A DNA stretch of 33,675 nt from Candidatus Latescibacterota bacterium (GCA_020852055.1 JADZBP010000117.1:1-33675); one strand, 5' to 3'; shown: positions 1 through 8,407, counted from the stretch's first letter. The notes: a model not told the origin generated them from the sequence alone. Numbers and translations are program-made.

Positions 1-1
1 C

Positions 2-964
2 GACGTCGTGGCCCAGTTGGACGAAGTGGTCGCCACCGATCCTCAGGTCTTCGCCGATGCGGGCCTGGGTGCCCTGCTGGACTATAGCACGGCGCAGGCC
101 ACCGACATCGCCTTTGGCGCAGTTGCAGCGGATGCCGAAGGCACCAGCACCCTTTCCTTCACCAACAGCTCCACGGAGACCGACGCCATCCTGAGTGTTT
201 CGGCTTCGGTCGAAGGGGTTGGCTTCGCGGTCGCCCCGGCTAAACTCAGTCTGACCAACGGCCAGAGCGGCAACCTCGTCGTCACTTTCTCCGCTGCCGA
301 TGTCGGCAATGTGAATGGCAGCTACTCCGGCACCTTGACCATCGTCACCAACGATCCGAACAATAAACTGATGGTCATCGGCCTGACGGCCACGGTGACT
401 GGGGGGCTGAGTGGCGCGGTCGCCGATGTCAACACCCAGTCGATTAGCTTTCCCCGCACTACGGTCGATAGCTTCTCGAGCCGCGATCTGATCGTGTCCA
501 ACAAGGGCGGCCTGCCGCTGAATATCACCGTCAGCATCACCGGCAGCGATGCCTTCTCGCTCTCTGACGAAGGTGACTTCACCCTCGCCGGCGGCGAGTC
601 GAAGACCATTGAGGTGGTTTTTGCCCCGGCCACTGATTCCGTCTTTGCCGCCACGATCGACGTCCATACCGACGATGCGACCCATCCTCATTTCGCGATC
701 ACCGTGGCAGGCACGGGTATTCCCGCAGGCGGGGCGACTCCGCTGATCGGTGCGGATGGCCAGGAGATCTTCGGCGACTTTGACGGCGATGCTTCCGTCA
801 CCTTCGACGACTTCTTCCAGTTCGCCGACAACTTCGGCAAGACCTCGGCGGATGTTGGTTTCGACGAGGCCTTCGACCTGAGTGGCGACGGCGCGGTGAC
901 CTTTGATGACTTCTTTATCTTCGCGGACAATTTTGGCAAGAGCGGCACCTACGCCTCGAACTGA
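2..964 (+). CDS. Secreted ASH/choice-of-anchor D protein with two C-terminal EF-hand-like FDDFF repeats (5' partial)
   Basis: The reading frame is open to the left edge, so the N-terminus and any signal peptide are missing. The visible 320 residues hold two immunoglobulin-like beta-sandwich units of the ASH/choice-of-anchor D type. The first runs from about residue 30 to 130 and has 'TLTIVTNDP' near its end; the second runs from about 140 to 245 and ends 'FAITVAGTGIP'. Such domains are known in extracellular and surface proteins. The last 65 residues carry two tandem units with a 12-residue EF-hand-like loop (DFDGDASVTFDD and DLSGDGAVTFDD), each followed by FFxFADNFGK. Loop positions 1, 3, 5 and 12 are Asp or Ser, so Ca2+ binding is likely by analogy with EF-hand and dockerin loops. 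The same tail occurs in the next gene. The partner or ligand is unknown. A clear intrinsic terminator follows 27 bases after the stop. Confidence 0.82.
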   Translation, partial: DVVAQLDEVVATDPQVFADAGLGALLDYSTAQATDIAFGAVAADAEGTSTLSFTNSSTETDAILSVSASVEGVGFAVAPAKLSLTNGQSGNLVVTFSAADVGNVNGSYSGTLTIVTNDPNNKLMVIGLTATVTGGLSGAVADVNTQSISFPRTTVDSFSSRDLIVSNKGGLPLNITVSITGSDAFSLSDEGDFTLAGGESKTIEVVFAPATDSVFAATIDVHTDDATHPHFAITVAGTGIPAGGATPLIGADGQEIFGDFDGDASVTFDDFFQFADNFGKTSADVGFDEAFDLSGDGAVTFDDFFIFADNFGKSGTYASN

Positions 965-990
965 GATTCCCGCCAGGTAGTTGTTTCGAG

Positions 991-1024
991 GAGGCGCAGC
1001 CCTTGCGGGCTGTGCCTCTTTTGT
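991..1024 (+). terminator. Intrinsic terminator after the first gene
   Basis: The arms GAGGCGCAGCCC (991-1002) and GGGCTGTGCCTC (1007-1018) form a 12-bp stem with one G-U pair and a TTGC loop. TTTT follows directly, then GTTT. It lies 27 bases past the stop codon and separates the two FDDFF-tail genes into different transcripts. Confidence 0.88.
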
Positions 1025-1047
1025 TTGGGTGGCTGCGCGAAAAGGGG

Positions 1048-1076
1048 TTGACCGGGCCCAACGAGCCGTGTAACTT
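1048..1076 (+). promoter_or_regulatory. Candidate sigma-70-type promoter of the fibronectin III/FDDFF gene
   Basis: TTGACC at 1048-1053 matches the -35 consensus at five of six bases. After a 17-bp spacer comes TAACTT at 1071-1076, three of six for the -10. It sits between the upstream terminator and the ribosome binding site AGGAGGT at 1114-1120. The weak -10 is the doubt, but it resembles the -10 boxes proposed for rho and recA. Confidence 0.45.
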
Positions 1077-1128
1077 TTAGGAAAGTTGGTGCAGCAATCC
1101 ATGGAGTTGGTGCAGGAGGTCAAAAGTG

Positions 1129-1866
1129 ATGAAAAAGGGTAGTATCCCGTTGTCGGTCGGGTTGCTGGGGGTGTTGATGGGGGCTTGGGCCGTGCAGGCC
1201 GAACTGACCACTACCGAGGTACCGGTGCGTTCCGTCGATAATATCCCCCCCGCACCAGTGACCAATCTCACCGCCATCGATACCCCGGAAGATACCGGTA
1301 GCAGCATCACCCTCGCATGGGAGTTGTCGGCTGACGATCACCGGGTGCTCAGTGCCTTTGGGGATGTGGTGGTGACCCAGAGCGGCCTGCGCGGGTACCG
1401 CATCTACCGCGTCAACGCCGACAACGATACCGAGGATTTGATCGCCACCTTGCCTACCGGCGCCACGGCTTATGTCGACTTGACCCCGGCTAAGGATGTC
1501 ACCTATATCTATGCGGTGCGTCCCTTTGACAGCGACAACGAGACCGATTATGCGGTTGAGATCGGCAGCGCGGCGGACCTGGCCCGGATCGCGTCTGCAC
1601 TCGACAACACCTATGTGCCCCCGGTTGAGCCGGTGGGGACCGACGGCCTGCCGGTGCTCGGTTGGTTCAGCAAGCAGGGAGACCGGGTGGGCTTCGACGA
1701 TTTCTTTCTCTTTGCCGATCATTTCGGGCTAGGGACGGGGGAGGGTAGCTTTGACCCGATCTACGATCTGGTTCCCAATGGCAAGATCGATTTCGACGAT
1801 TTCTTTCTCTTCGCCGATAACTTCGGCAAGGCCATCGCCAACGCCGATGTGGTGCGTGGCGGCTGA
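1129..1866 (+). CDS. Secreted fibronectin type III protein with C-terminal FDDFF repeats
   Basis: The protein has 245 residues from the ATG at 1129, which is 8 bases after the strong ribosome binding site AGGAGGT. A GTG three bases earlier is possible but less well spaced. Residues 1-24 are a classic signal peptide (MKKG, then a hydrophobic run ending AVQA). Residues about 36-160 look like a fibronectin type III domain: an early PPAPVTNLTA strand, a central Trp, GYRIYRV, and a YIYAVRPFD strand. The C-terminal 70 residues hold two FDDFFLFAD(H/N)FG repeats. The first loop has lost its acidic ligands (FSKQGDRVGFDD); the second keeps D1, N5 and D12 (DLVPNGKIDFDD). The protein is therefore exported and probably displayed or assembled through its tail. 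The function of the tail (anchoring, sorting or Ca2+-dependent docking) is not known to me. Confidence 0.85.
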   Translation: MKKGSIPLSVGLLGVLMGAWAVQAELTTTEVPVRSVDNIPPAPVTNLTAIDTPEDTGSSITLAWELSADDHRVLSAFGDVVVTQSGLRGYRIYRVNADNDTEDLIATLPTGATAYVDLTPAKDVTYIYAVRPFDSDNETDYAVEIGSAADLARIASALDNTYVPPVEPVGTDGLPVLGWFSKQGDRVGFDDFFLFADHFGLGTGEGSFDPIYDLVPNGKIDFDDFFLFADNFGKAIANADVVRGG

Positions 1867-1881
1867 TCCACAGGTGTGAGA

Positions 1882-1921
1882 GCCCTGCGGTGGTCGTCCG
1901 CCAGGACCGCCGCCGCAGGGC
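1882..1921 (+). other. Strong hairpin without U-tract downstream of the FDDFF gene
   Basis: GCCCTGCGG (1882-1890) pairs perfectly with CCGCAGGGC (1913-1921), with further weak inner pairing. No T-run follows; the next bases are TTGACA, a perfect -35 box. It may stabilise the upstream mRNA 3' end or act as a weak terminator. Confidence 0.5.
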
Positions 1922-1950
1922 TTGACAAATTCCAGGTTTCTCCATAGCTT
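1922..1950 (+). promoter_or_regulatory. Candidate rho promoter
   Basis: TTGACA (1922-1927, six of six) is followed after 17 bp by TAGCTT (1945-1950, three of six). Transcription from about 1957 would give a leader of roughly 265 bases before the rho start at 2221. I see no other convincing element and no open frame with a good ribosome binding site in 1957-2220. A long untranslated leader fits the known autoregulation of rho in enterobacteria, but the mechanism here is inference. Confidence 0.4.
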
Positions 1951-2220
1951 TGGATTACTGCGCTTTTCTGCTCACCTGATTCATCCTTTCCCGCACTCTC
2001 CTTTATAGGCTATCCAACTCCTGCGCTGATTTTCGTCTCTACTGCTGAAATTCCTGGTTTGCAGCGTGCCGTTTGGCGGTTGCGGGATCGGTTGACCCAT
2101 ACCGACTGCCTCTTTGTGGTCCTACCCGTTGTATAGATCATTTCCTTCTTTTGGCAGCTGGCCGTCCGGATGTCCCAGGTCTGGAGTGTGCCCAGTACAA
2201 TCTCTCGCGAAAGGTGTGCG

Positions 2221-3489
2221 ATGCCGCCCGAACGCAATAAAATGAACATTGTCGAGTTACAGCGCATGAATATCCTGGATCTCCAGGAGCTGGCGCGCAG
2301 CCTGGAGGTGCCTGAGTACACGGCCATGCGCAAGCAGGAGCTGATCTTCGCCATCCTCAAGAGCCAGACCGAGCGCAGTGGTCTGATCTTCGCCCAGGGG
2401 GTGTTGGAGGTGTTGGAGGAAGGATTTGGCTTCCTGCGCTCCCCCAGTTACAACTATCTGCCTGGGCCAGACGACATCTATGTCTCCCATTCCCAGATAA
2501 AAAGGTTCAGCCTGCGGACGGGCGATACCATTTCTGGGCAGATCCGGCCACCCAAAAACGACGAGAAATATTTCGCTTTACTGCGGGTGGAGGCGATCAA
2601 CTTCGAAGATCCCGAGGTCACCAAGAACAAGACGATCTTCGAAAATCTCACCGCCCTCCACCCCCGCACCCGCTTGACCCTGGAACACGATCCCGCCGAC
2701 ATGACCACCCGCATCCTCGACCTGCTCTCGCCCATCGGCAAGGGGCAGCGCGGCTTGATTGTGGCCCCGCCCTTCACCGGCAAAACGGTGCTGCTGCAGA
2801 AGCTGGCCAAGGCCATTACCAAGAACCATCCCGAGGTCGTGCTCATCGTGCTGCTGATCGACGAGCGGCCCGAGGAAGTGACGGACATGCTGCGCTCGGT
2901 CGAGGGCGAGGTGGTCAGTTCCACCTTTGACGAGCCGGCCACCCGGCACGTGCAGGTGGCCGAGATGGTCATCGAGAAGGCGCGGCGTCTGGTCGAACAC
3001 AAGCGCGACGTGGTCATCCTGCTCGACAGTATCACCCGCCTGGCCCGCGCCTACTACACGGTGACGCCGCACAGCGGCCGCATCCTCACCGGCGGTGTCG
3101 ATTCGACGGCCCTGCAGTGGCCGCGCCGATTCTTTGCGGCGGCCCGCAACATCGAGGAAGGCGGCAGCCTCACCATCGTCGCCACCGCGCTAGTCGAGAC
3201 CGGCAGCCGGATGGACGAGGTGATCTTTGAGGAGTTCAAGGGCACCGGCAACATGCAGGTGGTCCTTGACCGCCGGCTCAGCACCCGCCGCACCTTCCCG
3301 GCCATCGACGTGACCACCACCAGTACCCGCAAGGAGGAGTTGCTGCTTTCGGAATACGAGCTGAGTCGCTCGTGGATTCTGCGCCGTATCCTCAACCAGA
3401 TGGGCGTCACCGAAGGTATGGAATTCCTGCTCGAGCGTATGCGCGGCACCAAGACCAATGCCGAGTTCCTCAAAGCGATGAACGAATAG
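2221..3489 (+). CDS. rho: Transcription termination factor Rho
   Basis: Rho is a hexameric RNA-dependent ATPase that terminates transcription. The 422-residue protein keeps the whole family layout. The N-terminal Rho_N helical domain has [12 protein letters not shown], the cold-shock RNA-binding domain has GFGFLRS and GPDDIYVS, and the RecA-like motor has its P-loop APPFTGKT at about 182-189. The [12 protein letters not shown] segment, Walker [16 protein letters not shown] and the Q- and R-loop region [10 protein letters not shown] are also present. I chose ATG 2221, preceded by AAGGTG; the ATG at 2242 has no ribosome binding site and an in-frame ATG at 2170 is too far upstream. The P-loop has Phe where many Rho proteins have Lys or Arg before the (A/T)GKT. 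Followed by rpmE, as in many bacteria. Confidence 0.97.
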   Translation: MPPERNKMNIVELQRMNILDLQELARSLEVPEYTAMRKQELIFAILKSQTERSGLIFAQGVLEVLEEGFGFLRSPSYNYLPGPDDIYVSHSQIKRFSLRTGDTISGQIRPPKNDEKYFALLRVEAINFEDPEVTKNKTIFENLTALHPRTRLTLEHDPADMTTRILDLLSPIGKGQRGLIVAPPFTGKTVLLQKLAKAITKNHPEVVLIVLLIDERPEEVTDMLRSVEGEVVSSTFDEPATRHVQVAEMVIEKARRLVEHKRDVVILLDSITRLARAYYTVTPHSGRILTGGVDSTALQWPRRFFAAARNIEEGGSLTIVATALVETGSRMDEVIFEEFKGTGNMQVVLDRRLSTRRTFPAIDVTTTSTRKEELLLSEYELSRSWILRRILNQMGVTEGMEFLLERMRGTKTNAEFLKAMNE

Positions 3490-3557
3490 GCCAGGCCTCT
3501 TGCTTTTTCCCGTTGGCAGCCTATCTTAAGGCTCGTCCTTTTCCAGGAGGTGTTCCG

Positions 3558-3779
3558 TTGAAACCCGATATCCATCCCGAATATCCCGAAGTCACCATCG
3601 TCTGCACTTGCGGCAACAAGGTGCAGACCCGTTCGACTATCGCGTCGCTGCACGTCGGGCTCTGCTCCAAGTGCCACCCCTTCTATACGGGCAAACGGCA
3701 GTTGATCAATGAGAAGGGCGGGCGTATCGAGCAGTTCAAGAAGCGGTACGGGCAGCAGGAGGCGGCAGCCAAGGCTTAG
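3558..3779 (+). CDS. rpmE: 50S ribosomal protein L31, zinc-binding type
   Basis: A 73-residue L31 protein of the large ribosomal subunit. It starts at a TTG codon, 5 bases after AGGAGGTG (3545-3552); the start [12 protein letters not shown] matches the family N-terminus. The zinc ribbon is intact: CTC near residues 16-18 and CSKC near residues 37-40, so this is the 'C+' form. [20 protein letters not shown] and an Ala-rich tail follow. It lies 68 bases after rho and ends just before a strong intrinsic terminator. The same frame is open upstream into rho, but that part is unrelated sequence. Confidence 0.95.
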   Translation: MKPDIHPEYPEVTIVCTCGNKVQTRSTIASLHVGLCSKCHPFYTGKRQLINEKGGRIEQFKKRYGQQEAAAKA

Positions 3780-3798
3780 GGTGTATCAGGTATTCTTC

Positions 3799-3830
3799 AG
3801 GTGATAGGGCTGCGGTCTTATCACCTTTTT
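3799..3830 (+). terminator. Intrinsic terminator after rpmE
   Basis: AGGTGATA (3799-3806) pairs with TATCACCT (3819-3826) around a 12-base loop and runs into TTTTT. It would end the rho-rpmE transcript, so the DUF1385-prfA group probably has its own promoter or depends on read-through. Confidence 0.85.
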
Positions 3831-3930
3831 CATGTACGGACCGCAACGATAAGCGAAGGTGCGGACGAAGTGCCCACGGGGAGCAAAGACCGCAATCCAT
3901 GCAGGTAGCACGGCGACCAAGGAAAACGCG

Positions 3931-4908
3931 TTGACTGAGTTGGGCAGTCGCGAGGCGAGGCTGGATTTGGCCCAGGATCTGCCGGTGGGCGGACAGGCGG
4001 TCATCGAAGGGGTGATGATGCGCGCCGCCGGCAAGATCGTCACCGCGGTGCGCACGCCCGACCGGGGCATCGTGGTCCGCGAGGAAGCCCATATCCCCTG
4101 GAGCCAGCGCTGGCGCCTGCTGCGGGTGCCGGTGTTGCGAGGGGCAGTTTCCTTTTTCGAGATGTTGATCGTGGGTATGCGCACCCTCAATTTCTCGGCG
4201 GAGATGGCCGGTGGCGAAGGCGGGGGAGCAACCCCGGCCACGGGCGGGGTCTGGAAGGAACGCCTGGCCATGGCCTTTACCCTGGCGGTGTCGCTGGGTG
4301 CTGGCCTGGGCCTGTTCTTCTTCCTGCCTCTTTTTGTCGCCCAGCACCTGGGCATGACCCCGGACGCCCTGGCCTTCAATGGGGTGGCGGGCGGCATACG
4401 GCTCTCGTTGTTGCTGCTGTATCTGTGGGGTATCAGTCAGTGGCAGGATATCCGCCGGGTCTTCGAGTACCACGGGGCAGAACACAAAAGTATCTTTGCC
4501 CTGGAGGCCGGCGCCGAGTTGACGGTGGAGAATGCCCGCCGCTGCAGCCGCTTCCATCCCCGCTGCGGCACCAGTTTCCTGCTGATTGTGACCCTGCTGG
4601 CGGTGCTCGTCTTTGCGGTGGTGGACGGCGCCTTTCCCCTCGTTTTCGGCCACCCGCAGAGCCTGCTGGAGCGCTTCGCCACCCATATGGCGGTGCTGCC
4701 GCTAATCTCCGGGATGGGTTTCGAACTGCTCAAATTTTCGGGCCGCAAGCGGCACCATCCGCTGGTGCAGCTGATGAGCGCCCCGGGCATGTGGCTGCAG
4801 CGCATCACCACCCGCGAACCCAGCGACGACCAGTTGGAAGTGGCCCTCGTCGCCCTGCGCCACGCCCTGGGACAGCCCTCGCCCCAGGCCTACTCCCTGG
4901 TTTCCTGA
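3931..4908 (+). CDS. DUF1385 family membrane protein (YqhQ-like)
   Basis: The protein has 325 residues from a TTG at 3931, which follows AAGGAAA with suitable spacing. An ATG at 3859 in frame would add 24 residues of unlike sequence. The family signature is clear: VGGQAVIEGVMMRA near the start, FEYHGAEHKSIFALEAG in the middle and RFHPRCGTSFLL after it. Four hydrophobic segments are visible, around AFTLAVSLGAGLGLFFFLPL, SLLLLYLWGIS, LLIVTLLAVLVFAVV and MAVLPLISGMGFELL. The biochemical role of DUF1385 proteins is unknown. Genes of this family commonly sit between rpmE and prfA, as here, and the prfA start lies 12 bases after this stop. Confidence 0.88.
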   Translation: MTELGSREARLDLAQDLPVGGQAVIEGVMMRAAGKIVTAVRTPDRGIVVREEAHIPWSQRWRLLRVPVLRGAVSFFEMLIVGMRTLNFSAEMAGGEGGGATPATGGVWKERLAMAFTLAVSLGAGLGLFFFLPLFVAQHLGMTPDALAFNGVAGGIRLSLLLLYLWGISQWQDIRRVFEYHGAEHKSIFALEAGAELTVENARRCSRFHPRCGTSFLLIVTLLAVLVFAVVDGAFPLVFGHPQSLLERFATHMAVLPLISGMGFELLKFSGRKRHHPLVQLMSAPGMWLQRITTREPSDDQLEVALVALRHALGQPSPQAYSLVS

Positions 4909-4920
4909 AGTCTGCCGGCC

Positions 4921-6000
4921 ATGTTGGACAAACTGAGCATCTACGAAAAGCGCTTCCAGGAACTCAACGAGCGGCTGGCCGATCCGCAGACGGTGCAGAA
5001 TACCGCCAACTTCCAGAAGCTGGCCAAGGAAGCCGGGGACCTGCGCGAGCTCGTGGAGCTGGCGGCCCGCTACCGCAAAATGCTGGGCCAGCTCGATGAG
5101 GCCCGCCAGATGCTGGGGGAGGAGCAGGACGCCGAGATGCTGGAACTGGCGCGCGGTGAGGCCGAATCCCTGGGGGCCGAGGTGGAGCGCCTGGAGCGGG
5201 AGATCCGGGTGCAACTGGTGCCCAAGGACCCCACCGACAGCCGCAACGCCATCATCGAGATCCGGGCCGGCACCGGCGGGGACGAAGCCGGGCATTTTGC
5301 CGCTGACCTCTATCGCATGTACACCCGCCTGGCTGAACGGCACAACTGGAAGATCGAACCCCTCTCCTCCAGTACCAACCCGGCAGGGGGCTTTAAGGAA
5401 GTGATCTTCCTGATCTCGGGCAAGGATTCCTTCGGCAAGCTCAAGTTCGAGAGCGGGGTGCACCGGGTGCAGCGGGTGCCCAAGACCGAAGCCAATGGCC
5501 GCATCCATACCTCGGCAGCTTCGGTGGCGGTGCTGCCCGAGGCGGAGGATGTGGACGTGCAGATCGATCCCGAGGATCTGCAGATCGACGTGTACCGCTC
5601 CGGTGGGCCGGGCGGGCAGAGCGTCAATACCACCGATTCGGCGGTGCGCATCACCCATCTCCCCACCGGGATCGTGGTCTCCTGCCAGGACGAAAAGTCG
5701 CAACTGAAGAACAAGAACAAGGCTCTCAAGGTGTTGCGGGCCCGGCTGCTGGACCGCTACCAGTCCGAACAGGACAAGAAGATCTCCGAGGCCCGCCGCC
5801 AGCAGATCGGCAGCGGCGACCGCAGCGCCAAGATCCGCACCTATAATTTTCCCCAGGGGCGGTTCACCGACCACCGCATCGGCCTGACCCTCTACCGTCT
5901 CGAAGAGGTGCTCGACGGCGACCTCGAAGAGGTGGTGCAACAGCTCACCCTGGCCGCCCAGGAGAACGCCCTGGCCGTGGTAGGGGAGGAGCCTGCGTGA
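4921..6000 (+). CDS. prfA: Peptide chain release factor 1 (RF1)
   Basis: RF1 reads UAA and UAG stop codons and triggers peptidyl-tRNA hydrolysis on the ribosome. The protein has 359 residues. It has the helical N-terminal domain, the GTGGDEAGHFAADL segment, a PKT tripeptide at about 187-189 in HRVQRVPKTEANGRIHTS, and the catalytic GGQ at 231-233 in RSGGPGGQSVNTTDSAVRITH. The PxT tripeptide and adjacent context mark RF1; RF2 would have SPF. ATG 4921 follows DUF1385 closely, and its ribosome binding site is poor, so translational coupling is likely. Its last codons overlap the prmC start by 4 bases, fitting the known need for PrmC to methylate the GGQ glutamine. Confidence 0.97.
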   Translation: MLDKLSIYEKRFQELNERLADPQTVQNTANFQKLAKEAGDLRELVELAARYRKMLGQLDEARQMLGEEQDAEMLELARGEAESLGAEVERLEREIRVQLVPKDPTDSRNAIIEIRAGTGGDEAGHFAADLYRMYTRLAERHNWKIEPLSSSTNPAGGFKEVIFLISGKDSFGKLKFESGVHRVQRVPKTEANGRIHTSAASVAVLPEAEDVDVQIDPEDLQIDVYRSGGPGGQSVNTTDSAVRITHLPTGIVVSCQDEKSQLKNKNKALKVLRARLLDRYQSEQDKKISEARRQQIGSGDRSAKIRTYNFPQGRFTDHRIGLTLYRLEEVLDGDLEEVVQQLTLAAQENALAVVGEEPA

Positions 6001-6881
6001 GCGGCGCGGCGCCCCGCACCTGGCAGCTGCTTCCCCTGCTGGAGGAAACCAGCCGCTTCTTCGCCGCAAGAAACCTCGAAAACCCCCGATTGCAGGCCGA
6101 GTTGCTGCTGGCCGATGTCTTGGCCCTCAGGCGGCTGGACCTGTATCTGCGCTTCGACCAGCTGCTCAGCCCGGCGCAGGTGGACGCGTACCGCGAACAC
6201 GTGCGCCAGCGGCTGCGCGGGGTGCCCCTCCAGTACATCACCGGCAAGGCCGGCTTCCGCAACTTGAACCTGTCCGTGGACCCGGCGGTGCTCATCCCCA
6301 GGCCGGAGACCGAGATCCTGGTGGAGGTGGCCCTCGAGTACCTGCAAGGGGTCGAGGCGCCGCAGGTGCTCGATGTGGGCTGCGGCTCGGGGGCCATTGC
6401 CCTGGCCCTGGCCCAGGAGTGTCCGGCGGCGCGGGTGAAGGCCACAGACCTTTCCTCGGCGGCCCTTGCCCGGGCGAGGGCCAATGCCCGCGAGCTGGAG
6501 TTGGCGGACCGGGTGGGGTTCTGTTGTGGCGACCTCTTGGACCCCTTCCGGCCGGCCGGGCAATTCCACCTGATCGCCTCCAATCCGCCCTATGTGCGCC
6601 GGGGCGACCTAGAGGGCCTGGAAGCGCAGGTGCGCGACCACGAGCCGCACCTGGCTCTGGACGGGGGAGAGGACGGGTTGGACTTCTATCGGCGGCTGGC
6701 GGGCCTGGCAGGGCCCTTCCTGGCCCCGGAGGGGCTGCTGGTGCTCGAAGTGGGCGCCGGGCAGGCCGACGAGGTGGCGGCCCTGCTCGAACAGAGTGGC
6801 TGCTTTGCGCCGGCCAGCATCCGCCCGGATCTGGCCGGTATCCCGCGGGTGGTGAGCGCCGCCCGCCGCGCGGAGGCATGA
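5997..6881 (+). CDS. prmC: Peptide chain release factor N5-glutamine methyltransferase
   Basis: PrmC transfers a methyl group from S-adenosylmethionine to the glutamine of the release-factor GGQ motif. The protein has 294 residues and begins at a GTG overlapping the prfA stop (GTGA). The N-terminal helical substrate domain leads into LQYITGKAGF and LIPRPETEILVE. The SAM-binding motif VLDVGCGSGAIALALA and the catalytic NPPY at about 196-199 follow, and LALDGGEDGLDFYRRL is the usual late motif. Its stop overlaps the first possible radA start (ATGA), so prfA, prmC and radA are almost certainly one operon. Confidence 0.96.
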   Translation: MSGAAPRTWQLLPLLEETSRFFAARNLENPRLQAELLLADVLALRRLDLYLRFDQLLSPAQVDAYREHVRQRLRGVPLQYITGKAGFRNLNLSVDPAVLIPRPETEILVEVALEYLQGVEAPQVLDVGCGSGAIALALAQECPAARVKATDLSSAALARARANARELELADRVGFCCGDLLDPFRPAGQFHLIASNPPYVRRGDLEGLEAQVRDHEPHLALDGGEDGLDFYRRLAGLAGPFLAPEGLLVLEVGAGQADEVAALLEQSGCFAPASIRPDLAGIPRVVSAARRAEA

Positions 6882-6883
6882 GC

Positions 6884-8254
6884 ATGGCCAAGAAAGTCCG
6901 TTCCCACTACACTTGCCAGTCCTGCGGCCACCAGGCGCCGCGCTGGTTCGGGCGCTGCCCGGCCTGCGAGGAATGGAATACCTGCGCCGAGGAGCTGCCG
7001 CCCCCCGAGGACCACCGCCGGCCCGAGCGCCGTGCCCCGGCAGCGGCGATGCAGCCCATCACCGAGGTCTCCCTCGAGGAGGCCGAGCGGTTGCTCACCG
7101 GCCTGGGCGAGTTGGATCGGGTGCTGGGGGGGGGCATCATGCCCGGCTCGGTGGTGCTGGTGGGCGGCGATCCGGGCATCGGGAAATCGACCCTGTTGCT
7201 GCAGATGGCCGGCCAGTTGGCGGGGCGCCATCAGCGCACCGTGTACCTCTCGGCCGAGGAGTCGGGGGCCCAGATCCGGTTGCGGGCCGGCCGCATCGGC
7301 TCCCTGTCGCCGGAACTGTTGGTGTTCTCGGAGACCAATCTGGCCTCGATCCTCGAGGCGCTGGAACGGGCCGAGGCCATGGCGGTGATCATCGATTCGA
7401 TCCAGACCATCTATTATCCCCAACTCGAAAGCGCGCCCGGCAGCGTGGCCCAGGTGCGCGAGTGCGCCGCCCGCCTGGTCTATTTTGCCAAGGAGCGGGG
7501 AGTGCCGGTGTTCCTGGTGGGGCATGTGACCAAGGAGGGCACGGTGGCCGGACCGCGCACCCTGGAGCACCTGGTGGACACGGTGCTCTATCTGGAGGGG
7601 GAACGCCACCACCATTTCCGCATCCTGCGCGCCGCCAAGAACCGCTTCGGCTCGACCAACGAGATCGGGGTCTTCGAGATGCGGGAGCGCGGGCTGGTGG
7701 AGGTGGGCAATCCCTCGCAGTTGCTGCTGGCCGAACGGGCGCCGGGGGTTTCAGGGTCGGCGGTGGTCTGTACCATCGAGGGCACGCGGCCGCTATTGGT
7801 GGAGATCCAGGCCCTGGTCAGTACCAGCAGTTTCGGCTACCCGCAGCGGGTGGCCACCGGCATCGACCCCAAGCGGCTGGCCCTGCTGGTGGCGGTGCTG
7901 GAGAAGCGGGGCGGGTACCAGATCACCTCGCAGGATATCTTTGTCAACGTGGTGGGCGGCATCCGGGTCGAGGAGCCCTCGGTGGACCTGGGGGTGGCCC
8001 TGGCGTTGGTCTCCAGTTTCCTCAACCGGCCCATCGAGCCGGGCACGGTGGCCATCGGCGAGATCGGGTTGGGCGGGGAGGTGCGGCCGGTGGATCAGAT
8101 CGAGCGGCGGGTGGCCGAGGCGCGGAACCTGGGCTTTACCCGTTGCCTGGTGGCCCGCAGCAACCTCAAGGGCTGGCGCCGGCCCGAGGGCATGGAGGTG
8201 GTGGGCATCGGCGGGTTGGAGGCGGCCCAGGAACTGGCGCTGCTGCAAAAATAG
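6884..8254 (+). CDS. radA: DNA repair protein RadA (Sms)
   Basis: RadA is a RecA-like ATPase that drives branch migration during recombinational repair. From ATG 6884 it has 456 residues, the normal length. That start lies 7 bases after CGGAGG; the ATG at 6878, overlapping the prmC stop, is too close to it. The N-terminal zinc finger has CxxC at 11-14 and 25-28 (CQSC, CPAC). The P-loop GGDPGIGKST has its Lys at 101. The RadA-specific KNRFGSTNEIGVF begins at about 252, and a C-terminal Lon-protease-like domain follows (GGIRVEEPSVDLGVALAL, GEIGLGGEVRPV). It sits directly upstream of recA. Confidence 0.96.
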   Translation: MAKKVRSHYTCQSCGHQAPRWFGRCPACEEWNTCAEELPPPEDHRRPERRAPAAAMQPITEVSLEEAERLLTGLGELDRVLGGGIMPGSVVLVGGDPGIGKSTLLLQMAGQLAGRHQRTVYLSAEESGAQIRLRAGRIGSLSPELLVFSETNLASILEALERAEAMAVIIDSIQTIYYPQLESAPGSVAQVRECAARLVYFAKERGVPVFLVGHVTKEGTVAGPRTLEHLVDTVLYLEGERHHHFRILRAAKNRFGSTNEIGVFEMRERGLVEVGNPSQLLLAERAPGVSGSAVVCTIEGTRPLLVEIQALVSTSSFGYPQRVATGIDPKRLALLVAVLEKRGGYQITSQDIFVNVVGGIRVEEPSVDLGVALALVSSFLNRPIEPGTVAIGEIGLGGEVRPVDQIERRVAEARNLGFTRCLVARSNLKGWRRPEGMEVVGIGGLEAAQELALLQK

Positions 8255-8280
8255 TTTCTGCTACTTCCGCTTCACACCAT

Positions 8281-8298
8281 TGGCTCCTCCGAGAGCCA
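8281..8298 (+). other. Small hairpin after radA, possible weak terminator
   Basis: TGGCTC and GAGCCA form a 6-bp stem with a 6-base loop 26 bases after the radA stop. The T-run that follows is weak (CTTTTATCT), so termination here is only possible. Confidence 0.35.
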
Positions 8299-8407
8299 TC
8301 CTCTGCTTTTATCTCTGTATCAAATAAATTATAAATAATAAGTTATAGTGGATGTGTGCCTGGCATGGACCTTGTTTGAGTTCTGGCAAGGGGCGGCGAA
8401 AATCCGC

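Noticed and set aside
2092..2120. Second possible rho promoter (TTGACC with TGTGGT)
   Set aside because: The -10 match is too weak, with three of six bases and no second base A.
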